A model generated the notes under the pieces. That model worked only from the letters and a program-made list of their open reading frames with translations. It searched no databases and was not told the DNA's origin. A DNA stretch of 64,000 nt from SIG299 sp964544055 (lineage in GTDB: Bacteria > Bacillota > Clostridia > Lachnospirales > Lachnospiraceae). The stretch lies in the NCBI GenBank assembly GCA_964544055.1, contig CAZJAA010000010.1, forward strand, positions 9,847-73,846, read 5' to 3'. The number at the start of each line of letters is the position of its first letter. Position 1 is the first letter of the stretch. This document shows positions 15,938 to 24,873 of this stretch, piece by piece. Both the position numbers and the translations under genes were made by a program.

Positions 15938-17978
15938 TCTTGTACACCACCTCTCCACAAATAGACTGAACAAAATCAAATACCTGAGACGCCAGTACAT
16001 AAATGATGAATGCCAGCAGGCAGACAATCAAAATTGTAAACAGTGTCAGTAAAATAATCTTTATGGTTTCCTTAACGGAATAATTGTTGATTTCCATAAT
16101 GGATATGAAAATCAGTACTCCTACCCAGGTAAGCATTGCCAGATTACCGAAGCTTACGAAAAACTCTTCGTTGGCCGTTACTACATGGGAAAGTAAAAAC
16201 AGTACCGGCTGAATGACAAGATATGGACCAAAGCTGTAAATGAGGGAGCAGTAAATATGCTTAAATCTGCCTTCACCGTCATTGATGGTACACATTAAAT
16301 AGTTACAGCTGACTACCAAAAGCAGTACTAAAACGATAAAACCGATGTCGGATAAAATATCGTATTCGCCCTCTCGTACTGTCTTGAACATAAAACCACA
16401 GAAATACTTGTTGATAATGTATTCTATCATTCCAATAACTAGCAGAAGGTTGGCACTTAAAACAGATATTCTGCCCTCACGGCGGATACCGTAGCAGCCA
16501 TCAATCGGATGTCTCATAAAGAAGAACATATAGCCCATCTGCTTCATTAGCTTTTTGCTTCTGATTTTATCAAGACCCCTTCTTAGCGGATCAAGAATAT
16601 GCTTCTTTTTGTCTAATACATCGATTATCTTTTTGATTACAAACAACGCAATGCAGATGAGGAATACCGTTGCGAGGTTCTGTTTTAACCAGGTGTTTCT
16701 GATTTCCCAGAAAGAATCGGAATAGGTTTCATAGTCTTTGGCAAGCCTTGCATATTTTAAGGAAGCCTCATAATTTTCTTCTTTAAACAGCGTCTTGCCC
16801 ATTGCCATATTGGCATAATCAAACAAGTTGTTCATGCGGAGCACTTCGGTTAATGGTTCTTTACTCTGCGTATAAAAACCCTTGGAAAACAAATACAGTG
16901 CTTCGTGCAGATGATTGGTAAACTCGGTCGGAGTATAAATAATAATCTGCTTTTTATCGGAGTCCAATACATAAATCTTATCGTCTTTATCTACCTGGAT
17001 TGCTTCTGCCTTGGTAGAAAGACCGATACGCTGCATGCCGTCATCACTGCCGCCGAATACAAATAATAATTCACCGTCGTTATTGTATTCATAAATGTAA
17101 CCCTGTTGGGATACCACATATACATTATCATGATTACCGACTGCCACGGCTGCCGGTACATCATCACACACATCCGGCTCAATCATATTGGAGCCTGCAA
17201 TGTTCAGACGTTTTAAGGAATCCGCATTTTCACCTCGGGTTACCGTGTAAATCAGACCTTTTTCATCAATCGTCATATTGTCCGGAGTTGCCGGAATGTT
17301 GCCAAGCATCTTTGCTCTTGCAGAAGCCGGAAGAATGGCTCTCCAGATAATTCTCCACAAAGACGGATCCGTTGCATTTGTACCGAAATAGCCAAGGAAT
17401 GTACCATCATCTACCGGGGATATCTGTACAATACCATTGGTATTGGATTCACAAATGGCATAAATGGTACCGGACTTGTTTGCTACTATTTTTAATGGCA
17501 GGAAGTCCTGGGTTTCACCATACATCGCTTCGGTTGGTCTGTCGTAAGACTGAATTAAGGTTCCGTCTTTATCAAATACCCAGATCATTCTGGCATCACG
17601 GTCAGCAACATAACAGGTGCGGTCTTCCGTGACATACATACCACGTGGTCCAACGAAAATGTCTTCTCCAAAGCTGCCATAATAGTTTCCTTCGGTATCC
17701 GTAATAAGAACCCGCTTATTACCGCTGTCCAAGATATACATAGTACCATCGCTTAAAATGGTGAAATCAGTTGGTGCTTTCAGTGTTTCATCCCCAATTT
17801 TATTGATGGTGCCATACGGCAGATACGCCGTCTGTGTTTCAATTACAGAACCATAACCGTCTACGGTATAGGTTTTATATGGTGCCGCTGCCAAGGCAGA
17901 CACCGGTTCTGCAAAAAATCCCATTGTTAAGAGAAGTGCAAGCAATGAGACAAAAAGTTTTTTTACTTTCTTATTCAT
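15927..17978 (-). CDS. Exported NHL beta-propeller fused to a YIP1-type membrane domain
   Basis: A 683-residue membrane protein. A signal peptide (LFVSLLALLLTMGFF, AxA near residue 31) leads into NHL/beta-propeller repeats, about residues 55-345 (LKAPTDFTILSDGTMYILDSG, GPRGMYVTEDRTCYVADRD, KAEAIQVDKDDKIYVLDSD). A helical TPR-like stretch follows (about 350-425), then a transmembrane helix (ATVFLICIALFVIKKI) and a C-terminal YIP1-like domain with about five helices (HPIDGCYGIRREGRIS). The propeller should face outside. It is encoded between the two permease pairs and overlaps the DUF5696 gene by 11 bases. Possible role: an accessory or scaffold subunit of the sugar uptake complex; this is inference. 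Confidence 0.75.
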   Translation of the reverse strand: MNKKVKKLFVSLLALLLTMGFFAEPVSALAAAPYKTYTVDGYGSVIETQTAYLPYGTINKIGDETLKAPTDFTILSDGTMYILDSGNKRVLITDTEGNYYGSFGEDIFVGPRGMYVTEDRTCYVADRDARMIWVFDKDGTLIQSYDRPTEAMYGETQDFLPLKIVANKSGTIYAICESNTNGIVQISPVDDGTFLGYFGTNATDPSLWRIIWRAILPASARAKMLGNIPATPDNMTIDEKGLIYTVTRGENADSLKRLNIAGSNMIEPDVCDDVPAAVAVGNHDNVYVVSQQGYIYEYNNDGELLFVFGGSDDGMQRIGLSTKAEAIQVDKDDKIYVLDSDKKQIIIYTPTEFTNHLHEALYLFSKGFYTQSKEPLTEVLRMNNLFDYANMAMGKTLFKEENYEASLKYARLAKDYETYSDSFWEIRNTWLKQNLATVFLICIALFVIKKIIDVLDKKKHILDPLRRGLDKIRSKKLMKQMGYMFFFMRHPIDGCYGIRREGRISVLSANLLLVIGMIEYIINKYFCGFMFKTVREGEYDILSDIGFIVLVLLLVVSCNYLMCTINDGEGRFKHIYCSLIYSFGPYLVIQPVLFLLSHVVTANEEFFVSFGNLAMLTWVGVLIFISIMEINNYSVKETIKIILLTLFTILIVCLLAFIIYVLASQVFDFVQSICGEVVYKIGN

Positions 17979-17995
17979 ATGTTGTCCTCTCTTTA

Positions 17996-18871
17996 CTATT
18001 TAATACCGGAATGTGCCATGGTGTTCATAACCTTATTCTGTAAGATACAGAACAAAACAAGGTTTGGTATGAACATTAAAAGCGATGCCGCCGCCTGGAC
18101 ACCCTGACCAGCTACGCTGTTACCGTTGGCACTCGCCAGTGTGTTCATGTAGAAGGCGAGTGACTTTAAGCCTTCGTCATTGATGTAATAATTGGATGCT
18201 TCCAGATTGGTCCATACCTGCTGGAATACTAAGATTGCAGCAGTGGCAAGAGCCGGCTTAACCATCGGAAGAATAATCTTTACATATACATGTAGCTCGG
18301 TTGCACCGTCCATGTATGCCGCTTCGATTAAGGAGTCCGGTACGGTATCTACGAACTGTTTTAACAGGAAAACAGATACCGGAAGCGGAATCAGCGGTAA
18401 AATCTGTGACCAGTAGGTGTCGGTAAGTCCAAAGAAGTTTACAACCAGATATCTTGGAATCATTACTGCTACCGGTACAAACATCAGAGCGAGCTGGTTT
18501 AAATTAAATACAAAATCTCTGCCCTTAAACTTTAACTTCGACATAGCGTAAGCAGCTGCCGAAGAAAGAATCATGGATGAGAATACAACACTCACCGTAA
18601 TAATCAGACTGTTAAATACATATTTGCTTAACGGAATACCTGCCGAACGTGATGCCTTAAACAACTGTCGGAAGTTATCCAGTGTCGGATTTGTCGTAAT
18701 AAACTTTGGTGGGAATGCGAACAGTTCTTCCATTGGTTTAAACGCATGGAAAATAATGAACACAATCGGAAGTCCCGTAATCAGAGCCAAAGGAATTACA
18801 AACAGATACAGCTTAATCTGACCTTTTTCAAATTTATCAGGGTTCATGCGATGTCCCTTATACGCAGCCAT
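17996..18871 (-). CDS. CUT1 ABC transporter permease, MalG type (system 1)
   Basis: A 291-residue sugar permease with six transmembrane segments and the EAA loop EAAYMDGATELHVYVKIILP. It has the short MalG-like C-terminus (NTMAHSGIK). AAGGAGG precedes the ATG and the gap to the MalF-type gene is 17 bases. It is clearly diverged from the system 2 MalG-type subunit, so the locus carries two distinct transporters rather than a recent duplication. Confidence 0.9.
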   Translation of the reverse strand: MAAYKGHRMNPDKFEKGQIKLYLFVIPLALITGLPIVFIIFHAFKPMEELFAFPPKFITTNPTLDNFRQLFKASRSAGIPLSKYVFNSLIITVSVVFSSMILSSAAAYAMSKLKFKGRDFVFNLNQLALMFVPVAVMIPRYLVVNFFGLTDTYWSQILPLIPLPVSVFLLKQFVDTVPDSLIEAAYMDGATELHVYVKIILPMVKPALATAAILVFQQVWTNLEASNYYINDEGLKSLAFYMNTLASANGNSVAGQGVQAAASLLMFIPNLVLFCILQNKVMNTMAHSGIK

Positions 18872-18888
18872 TTGTTTTTCCTCCTTCC

Positions 18889-19806
18889 TTACTCTTTCTC
18901 ACCAAACAGCTTTGTGCTGACCTTGGAGAAAATCTGTACAATTAACAACAACGCTACCGAAACCGCAGCAGCATAACCCATTTCGTAACGGATGAAGCCA
19001 TAGTCTTCAATATGGTTTACAATGAGCTGTGCAGCGTAACCCGGTGTTGGATTTCCGGCAAGCATAGTGCTGACCGAACCGTTCTGGAATGCATTTACTA
19101 TCTGCATAACTGCGGCGAACAGCATCTGCGGCTTCATACTTGGAATGGTAATATAAATCATTTCTTGAAAACGGTTTTTTACACCGTCAATGGCCGCTGC
19201 TTCATAGAGGCTTTCATCCACATTAAGTAAGCCTGCCAGAATGGATAAGAAGCCGACACCCATGCTGCTCCATAAACCGATGATAATAACAATTGGAAGT
19301 AGGTAGTTTGCATTCGTCAGCCAGATGATTGGTTCGTTGATGATGCCGATTTCCATCAGCCAGCTGTTGATGTACCCGGTCTGGTCGCCGGTAAACATAA
19401 TCTTCCAGAGCACCGACATAGCAACACCTGCCGTCATGCTCGGCGAATATAAAATCAATGCTAAAATCGTTCTCGGCCACTTGGTTAAGTTAGCCAGTGC
19501 CCACGCCAGCAGGAAAGAAAGTACATAACCTCCCACGCCGACGATTAAGGCATATTTTACAGTGTTCGGTAATACATACTGCATGAACACTTCATCGCTG
19601 GTCAAAAGATTGATATAATTCAAAAAGCCGACAAAGCTTGGAAACTGAATTGTATCAAAGTTGGTAAAGGACAGAACAACCGCCATAACAACCGGAGCCA
19701 GGATGAAGATGGCAAACAGTATGGTATAAGGTCCTAAAAAGAGATAGCCGGCTTTATTAAATTGGGACTTTCTTGCTACCCTGGACCAGGATTTCTTTTT
19801 ACTCAT
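18889..19806 (-). CDS. CUT1 ABC transporter permease, MalF type (system 1)
   Basis: A 305-residue membrane permease with six hydrophobic segments, partner of the adjacent MalG-type subunit. The coupling loop reads YEAAAIDGVKNRFQEMIYITIP. It starts MSKKKSW after GAGGG and lies downstream of the large binding-protein gene, from which it is separated by a 70-base gap with a stable hairpin. Context suggests import of arabino-oligosaccharides, powered by a shared ATPase encoded elsewhere. Confidence 0.9.
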   Translation of the reverse strand: MSKKKSWSRVARKSQFNKAGYLFLGPYTILFAIFILAPVVMAVVLSFTNFDTIQFPSFVGFLNYINLLTSDEVFMQYVLPNTVKYALIVGVGGYVLSFLLAWALANLTKWPRTILALILYSPSMTAGVAMSVLWKIMFTGDQTGYINSWLMEIGIINEPIIWLTNANYLLPIVIIIGLWSSMGVGFLSILAGLLNVDESLYEAAAIDGVKNRFQEMIYITIPSMKPQMLFAAVMQIVNAFQNGSVSTMLAGNPTPGYAAQLIVNHIEDYGFIRYEMGYAAAVSVALLLIVQIFSKVSTKLFGEKE

Positions 19807-19828
19807 TTTGTTTTCCCTCTCTTATTTC

Positions 19829-19877
19829 AGTGCATCGTTTTGCAAACAACCGGAAGCTTTTATCCGGTTTCTGCACT
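19829..19877 (-). promoter_or_regulatory. Intercistronic hairpin after the system 1 binding-protein gene
   Basis: A 7-bp inner stem (19848-19854 with 19863-19869) lies inside an outer 6-bp pair (19829-19834 with 19872-19877) that reaches into the binding-protein stop codon. There is no U-run, so it is more likely an attenuating or mRNA-stabilising 3' hairpin that keeps binding protein in excess over permeases. Confidence 0.5.
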
Positions 19878-22863
19878 AGCGGTTCAAGATTTCTTTTACC
19901 TGTTCTACCGAAGGAACGATATATTCTTTCAGGATGGTTCCTTCGCTGTCAATATATCCAAATTCCTCCAGTTTTCGGTTTGTTTCCCTGTTTACTGTCT
20001 TTACTACATCATCAATACGTGAGCGAAGGTTTTCACCATCTACAACGACGTTATTGAAGGCATTGCTCAATTCACGCTCCAGCATATAACTTCCTAAAAG
20101 TCTTGGAGACTCTAAAATGTAAGAAGCCTGCTCCATGACAATTTCCTTGTCGGAGGTTGGGAACGGAAGCATTGCAAACGCTTCCAGATTTGCTGTTGGC
20201 CAGATATATTCATCACCATACATAATCTGAAGCATCTGTCCGAATTCTGCCTGAACCTCTGCTGAAGACCACCAGCACATGAATTTCCATGCTTTCTGTT
20301 CTCTTTCGTCATCTGATGTAAACATCACGGTACTTTCGGCCCCGCCGGACATATAGCGGTAAACCTGTGATTCGCCGTTTTCGTCCACAGCTTCTACGCC
20401 AGGAATGAGGGCAATACTCCAAGAATTTGCAATTTCAGGAGCTGCATTTAAAATCAGGTTGTAGGAGTTGAAGTCTGCAATACCAATCGGCAGGTCACCA
20501 TTTCTGAAATGCTGGTAGAAGTTTGGCACATCCACCGGCAAATCATACAGAGTAAACAGCTCGGTCAGCTGGGTAAAGCCTTCGATGCTTGCTTCACTGT
20601 CTACCATAAGCTCCTGTGCTGTGGTTCCATACAAAGTTCCGCCGTTCTGGAAAATTAACGGTGTGGTTCCGTGGAAGTTTCGCATTGCCAGCATGGATGC
20701 CGTCGGATAATACACATTTAAGCCTCTCATCTGCAAATCAGGAAGCATGGCAATCAGTTCATCCATGGTATCCGGAACTTCCAGACCGATTTTTTCAAGC
20801 ACGTCGGTTCGATAGAACATAACGTAAAAGTTCATAGTCTCCGGCAGGGAATACAATCCGTCACCGATGACGCTCGGAACCAAAAGTCCGTCGCTGTATC
20901 TTCCGAAGATTTCTTTATAATTGTCAAACTTGGTTAAATCAACGAGTGCGCCACGCGTACCAAGTTCAAACGGAATTGCATAGTTAATACCGGTTGCAAT
21001 ATCCGGTGTGTCGCCGGAGGCATTGGAAAGTACCAGTTTGTTGGCATCCGTCATAATGGACAAATCCACTTCTACGCCTGTGGTTGGCGTAAATTGCTCG
21101 TCAATCATTTTCTGCATGATTTCTACATACTGTCTTGGGCGGTTTACCCATACCTGAATGTGTTCTTCATTTACGTTGGTTGCAGAATAGGACTGACCGA
21201 AAAAGGAGTAGAAAAACCTTTTTATCGACATCCACAAAGACTGAAACCAGTTCAGTCCGGTCGGAAGCTTTGCATCTTCCTGATAAATGTAAATCCGGTC
21301 GATGGAAAGAATGTTTTTGTTGATTAAGTCCACAAAGTTTGCAATCTGTGTGTTGATGGAGTTTACGCTGGTGGATAATTCATCTACACGATAAATAAGC
21401 TCATCCGGCTCATCTCCCAACGTTTTCAGCTGCTTTGCCGCAATACCGAGATAAGCAAAGGCTGCAACATCTTCTGCTTTTTTCGCTTTCACACCCGGAA
21501 GAAGTGCTGCCTGCTCCATCAGGCTGTTTAGCTGGTCTACCCAGGAATACAAACGCTCCTGTACGTCCGGAATATAGCGTGTCAGTTTTAAGTCACGGTA
21601 TTTGTCCTTATTCGTTCCGGCTACCTTTGTAACCTCTAAGGAAAGGTCGTTAATGCCGTTCATGATTTCGTCTACCGTTTCCAATGCAAAACGAAGATAT
21701 TCTGCACTGATGGAAAGAGAAATTGTATGTACGCCTTCTTCCAGATAAACACTCAACTCGTTTCCATCTGTATCTTTTAAGGCAGTGGTTTTATACTTTT
21801 TTGTGTATGCCATCGGATAAGCACGGAATGCTTCGTTTGGCAGGCTGCCGTCTACCTTGAAATCAAGATAAACAGGGAAGTCACTCTTTTCGCCCTGAAG
21901 GTAATTCATTCCAATGTAATAATAGCCTGCCTTTTCAACCGTAAACTGGTAGGTTATGGTCTGTCCAGCAGTATCAAAGGAATCTCCGTCCAGAATGTTC
22001 AGCACACGTTCTTTGGAAGAAAGCGGGCTAATTCTGGAATCATATTCACCAGCAGAGTGAATGGAGGAATCGTTTCTTTCAAAAAAGTCTTCCGCCTCAA
22101 TTGTAATCAGTTCTTTGCCGGCTGCCTTTTCAGAGCCCGTATATGCTGCTATTGTTTCCGGTGCAGCCAGAGAAACATTACCAAGAAGTACTGTGCCCTC
22201 ACTCATGGATATTTCCAGTGTGTGGGTTCCCTTTGTCAAGGAAACCTTTAATGGTTCGGAATATCGGTAGCTGGCATCCATTAGGTACTTGCTTTCCCAC
22301 GTTTTATCTTTTTCCGGCATAGTCACGATTTCGTTGCCGTAACGGTCTAAATCTGTGACTCCATCCGTAATCCATGTTGTTTCGAATTTTAAGTTTCTTG
22401 CTTCATAAAATGGATATTCTTCATCCACTTTCACGGATAATTCAATCGGAAGAATGGAATCATCATAGGAAAGGTAATCAAACTGCAACCAGTATAACGC
22501 TGTTTCCGGAGCATCAATTGTGAGCTTGACGGTATCTCCTACTGCCATTTGAACCACGTCGTTTTTATAGCCCCGGTTCTGATTTGTCAGCATTTCGCCA
22601 TAAGCCGCATCCAGCACCTGGTCAATGGTAAATTCCTTTGTTTCTCCCTTGTAATCCACTGCGGTGTAGCCGGTGCTTACCTTGCTGTAGCTTGTGGTAA
22701 GCCGTTCTACGCTATACGATGTTGAAGAAGCTTCTGTTATATTTTCCGAAGCACTTTCTTCTGCGGCATTTGCAGTAAGCGATGCCGCGCCCGTACATGG
22801 CTGCAGCAGAAACGTTGATAACACGGTCATTGCAACCGCTCTTTTTAACCACTTCTGCTTCAT
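19876..22863 (-). CDS. Large CBM-fused solute-binding protein of a CUT1 ABC transporter (system 1)
   Basis: A 995-residue exported protein, about twice the usual binding-protein size. A signal peptide without lipobox (RAVAMTVLSTFLLQP) is followed by two beta-sandwich modules (about 45-250 and 250-400); the second opens with ITIEAEDFF, typical of CBM6/CBM35-like modules. A helical linker (about 400-590) leads to a family 1-type binding-protein domain (about 590-940: IMTDANKLVLSNASGDTPDIATG, NFYVMFYRTDVLEKIGLEVPDTMDEL). ATG 22863 is preferred because GGAG lies 7 bases upstream; the ATG at 22875 is part of that same ribosome site. How it stays at the surface is unclear; the YIP1/NHL protein could help. 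Specificity is inferred from context. Confidence 0.82.
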   Translation of the reverse strand: MKQKWLKRAVAMTVLSTFLLQPCTGAASLTANAAEESASENITEASSTSYSVERLTTSYSKVSTGYTAVDYKGETKEFTIDQVLDAAYGEMLTNQNRGYKNDVVQMAVGDTVKLTIDAPETALYWLQFDYLSYDDSILPIELSVKVDEEYPFYEARNLKFETTWITDGVTDLDRYGNEIVTMPEKDKTWESKYLMDASYRYSEPLKVSLTKGTHTLEISMSEGTVLLGNVSLAAPETIAAYTGSEKAAGKELITIEAEDFFERNDSSIHSAGEYDSRISPLSSKERVLNILDGDSFDTAGQTITYQFTVEKAGYYYIGMNYLQGEKSDFPVYLDFKVDGSLPNEAFRAYPMAYTKKYKTTALKDTDGNELSVYLEEGVHTISLSISAEYLRFALETVDEIMNGINDLSLEVTKVAGTNKDKYRDLKLTRYIPDVQERLYSWVDQLNSLMEQAALLPGVKAKKAEDVAAFAYLGIAAKQLKTLGDEPDELIYRVDELSTSVNSINTQIANFVDLINKNILSIDRIYIYQEDAKLPTGLNWFQSLWMSIKRFFYSFFGQSYSATNVNEEHIQVWVNRPRQYVEIMQKMIDEQFTPTTGVEVDLSIMTDANKLVLSNASGDTPDIATGINYAIPFELGTRGALVDLTKFDNYKEIFGRYSDGLLVPSVIGDGLYSLPETMNFYVMFYRTDVLEKIGLEVPDTMDELIAMLPDLQMRGLNVYYPTASMLAMRNFHGTTPLIFQNGGTLYGTTAQELMVDSEASIEGFTQLTELFTLYDLPVDVPNFYQHFRNGDLPIGIADFNSYNLILNAAPEIANSWSIALIPGVEAVDENGESQVYRYMSGGAESTVMFTSDDEREQKAWKFMCWWSSAEVQAEFGQMLQIMYGDEYIWPTANLEAFAMLPFPTSDKEIVMEQASYILESPRLLGSYMLERELSNAFNNVVVDGENLRSRIDDVVKTVNRETNRKLEEFGYIDSEGTILKEYIVPSVEQVKEILNR

Positions 22864-22868
22864 GTTAT

Positions 22869-22964
22869 TCTCCATTCCGGAACGTTTTTTTGCGACAGGC
22901 GAACAGAAATTTGCGCAGGCGATTTCTGTTCTGCCATCAGGGACTGTTTGTGACGCTCCGGCAC
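22869..22964 (-). repeat. Structured leader repeat, copy B1
   Basis: A 96-nt element immediately before the system 1 binding-protein gene. On the minus strand an outer stem (CCGGAGCGT with ACGTTCCGG) surrounds a long inner hairpin (GAACAGAAAT with ATTTCTGTTC plus flanking pairs), then seven A and the ribosome site GGAATGGAG. Copy B2 at 50296-50393, before nrdG, has the same design and closely matching sequence, with substitutions that keep the stems. The distance to the start codon suggests an RNA or DNA element that delivers a ribosome site. Each copy is preceded by a different short hairpin. Confidence 0.7.
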
Positions 22965-22972
22965 TAACAGCC

Positions 22973-23007
22973 GTGTGAAGAATAAGCTATCGAGCTTATT
23001 TTCACAC
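22973..23007 (-). terminator. Stable hairpin downstream of abfA
   Basis: GTGTGAA (22973-22979) pairs with TTCACAC (23001-23007) and the inner AATAAGCT pairs with AGCTTATT around a 4-base loop. It lies 22 bases after the abfA stop codon. On the minus strand no U-run follows, so it may slow exonucleases or partially attenuate rather than end transcription. Confidence 0.5.
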
Positions 23008-23028
23008 TGTTCTCGTCTTGTTTACCAT

Positions 23029-24531
23029 TTATTTCACGGTAACTTCCAGATGCAGCACGCTGCATGCAGGAATTGTAAACATCAGTTTGTTCTCGTTAAT
23101 GGTGCATCCGGTAAAATCTTCCGGCATAACCGTTTCCGGTGCATCAAAGGTATTATGGGCATGCATCTCATTTGTAAGAACCGTGCCCTTTACTTCCGTA
23201 ATTGCTGCTTCTGCAAGCTGGGCTTCAATTTCATAGCTTCCCGTTGCAGAAAGATTCGTCATGGTGATATGAATTTTTCCATCCGTGCCTAAGGAAACCG
23301 ATTCATTTAAGTTTGGAACCTTGTTCTGTTCGGTGCCAATAGTTTTTGTTTCTATATAGCTATCAAGAAGTTCTGCTCCCTGATGACAGTTGTACATTTT
23401 AAATACATGATAGGTTGGTGTGAGAAGCATTTTTGCTCCTTCGGTTAAGATAACCGACTGAAGCACATTTACCATCTGTGCAATGTTTGCCATTTTAACA
23501 CGATCACAATGCTTGTTGAAAATGTTTAAGTTGATTCCGGCAACCAGGGCATCTCTCATGGTGTTTTGCTGATATAAGAAGCCCGGGTTTGTACCAGGTT
23601 CTACATCAAACCAGGTGCCCCATTCATCAATAATCATGCCAACTTTATGCTCTTTATCGTATTTATCCATGATGGCGCTGTGATGTTTAATGAGTTCTTC
23701 TATGTACAGCGTTTTTGATAAGGTCTGATACCACATTTCCTCATCAAATTCCGTTGCACTTCCTTTGTTTTCCCATCCGCCCGGATGCGTGTAATAATGA
23801 AGAGAAAGTCCGTCCATAAAGCCGTGCAGCCATGCCGGTGAATCAAAACAGGTCTCCATAACCTTATCTGTCCACTTATAATCATCTACGTTGGCACCGC
23901 AGGCAATTTTGAAAATTGGACGGTCACTGTGATAATTTCTGACATAAGTTTGATATCTTCTGTATTCATTTGCATAATAGGCTGGTGTCATGTTACCGCC
24001 GCAGCCCCAGTTTTCATTGCCAACGCCGAAATAGTCAACTGTCCAGGATTTTTCACTGCCGTTTTCTTTTCTCAGGTTTGCCATTGGAGAAACACCGTCA
24101 AAGGTCATATACTCAACCCACTCGCTCATTTCCTGAACCGTGCCGGAACCGAGATTGCCGTTGATGTAGGTTTTACAGCCAAGCTGCTTACAAAGCTCCA
24201 TAAATTCGTGGGTACCGAAGCTGTTGTCTTCAACCACACCGCCCCAGTGGGTATTAATCATTTTCTTTCTTTTTTCTTTTGGTCCGATCCCATCTTTCCA
24301 GTGATATTCATCTGCAAAGCATCCGCCCGGCCAACGAAGTACCGGAACCTTCATTTCCTTTAATGCTGCAACTACATCATTTCTCATTCCGTTTGTATTC
24401 GGAATTTCGGAATTTTCTCCTACATAGATACCTTCATAGATGCAGCGACCCAGATGCTCTGAGAAGTGTCCCTGAAGTTCCGGGTTAATATGTCCCAGTT
24501 GTCTTTGGGTGTTGACAAATAATTTAAACAT
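23029..24531 (-). CDS. abfA: GH51 alpha-L-arabinofuranosidase
   Basis: A 500-residue retaining glycosidase of family 51 that removes terminal L-arabinofuranose from arabino-oligosaccharides in the cytosol (no signal peptide). The (beta/alpha)8 barrel carries the acid/base Glu173 in GVGNENWG and the nucleophile Glu303 in IIDEWGTW. The N-terminal HFSEHLGRCIYEGI and PVLRWPGGCFADEYHWKD blocks, and the C-terminal beta-sandwich, are standard for the family and the length is normal. It is the first gene after a consensus promoter, facing away from the ArsR-type regulator gene, and probably heads the whole locus transcript. Confidence 0.95.
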   Translation of the reverse strand: MFKLFVNTQRQLGHINPELQGHFSEHLGRCIYEGIYVGENSEIPNTNGMRNDVVAALKEMKVPVLRWPGGCFADEYHWKDGIGPKEKRKKMINTHWGGVVEDNSFGTHEFMELCKQLGCKTYINGNLGSGTVQEMSEWVEYMTFDGVSPMANLRKENGSEKSWTVDYFGVGNENWGCGGNMTPAYYANEYRRYQTYVRNYHSDRPIFKIACGANVDDYKWTDKVMETCFDSPAWLHGFMDGLSLHYYTHPGGWENKGSATEFDEEMWYQTLSKTLYIEELIKHHSAIMDKYDKEHKVGMIIDEWGTWFDVEPGTNPGFLYQQNTMRDALVAGINLNIFNKHCDRVKMANIAQMVNVLQSVILTEGAKMLLTPTYHVFKMYNCHQGAELLDSYIETKTIGTEQNKVPNLNESVSLGTDGKIHITMTNLSATGSYEIEAQLAEAAITEVKGTVLTNEMHAHNTFDAPETVMPEDFTGCTINENKLMFTIPACSVLHLEVTVK

Positions 24532-24569
24532 AAACCTGTTCCTCCGTTTGGCTTTTTTTGTACATTTCG

Positions 24570-24581
24570 ACTAAATTTAGT
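24570..24581. promoter_or_regulatory. Palindrome ACTAAATTTAGT in the abfA leader
   Basis: A perfect 12-base palindrome between the abfA promoter and its start codon, 39 bases ahead of the ATG. ArsR-family dimers bind short AT-rich palindromes, so it is a candidate operator for the adjacent regulator. No second exact copy was found. Confidence 0.35.
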
Positions 24582-24611
24582 TTCACTGAAAACTAAAACT
24601 CTCCATTTTTT

Positions 24612-24627
24612 CAAACGTTTTCGTTTG
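24612..24627. promoter_or_regulatory. Inverted repeat CAAACG-TTTT-CGTTTG in the abfA leader
   Basis: A 6-4-6 inverted repeat located about 45 bases downstream of the abfA -10 box. Its centre ACG..CGT resembles LacI/CcpA-class operators but it misses the outer cre positions. It could be a roadblock operator or a small RNA hairpin. Confidence 0.4.
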
Positions 24628-24670
24628 TTTGTATTTCACTTTTTGCTCAACTATTAACGTTTTCTCTTAA

Positions 24671-24700
24671 ATTATACCATTAGATACCTACTTTCGTCAA
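24671..24700 (-). promoter_or_regulatory. Sigma-A promoter for abfA and the arabinan locus
   Basis: On the minus strand TTGACG (24700-24695), an 18-base spacer and TATAAT (24676-24671). The leader to abfA is about 130 bases. The gap 24532-24924 holds two divergent promoters and three inverted repeats and no gene. Confidence 0.75.
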
Positions 24701-24802
24701 GAGGTAATAGTAGTAATTTTTCATCTGGATGTCAAAAAAACATTCTCATTTTTGTGCAAAATGCCCAAAATAATTTTTAGCGAAAACTTTATCATTTAAT
24801 CA

Positions 24803-24831
24803 TTGACTAAATTACGTCTTTCATTTATAAT
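24803..24831 (+). promoter_or_regulatory. Sigma-A promoter for the ArsR-type regulator
   Basis: TTGACT (24803-24808), a 17-base spacer and a perfect TATAAT (24826-24831). The transcript would start near 24838, giving a leader of about 87 bases that includes the inverted repeat at 24874-24899. Confidence 0.8.
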
Positions 24832-24873
24832 AAGAATTAACTTTTTACTTAAACTTTTATTTACTTTTTATTT

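Noticed and set aside
22694..22978. Rightward frame sharing a peptide (GEQKFAQAISVLPSG) with one at 50207-50419
   Set aside because: The likeness comes from DNA repeats B1 and B2, not from a conserved protein; both frames oppose real genes.
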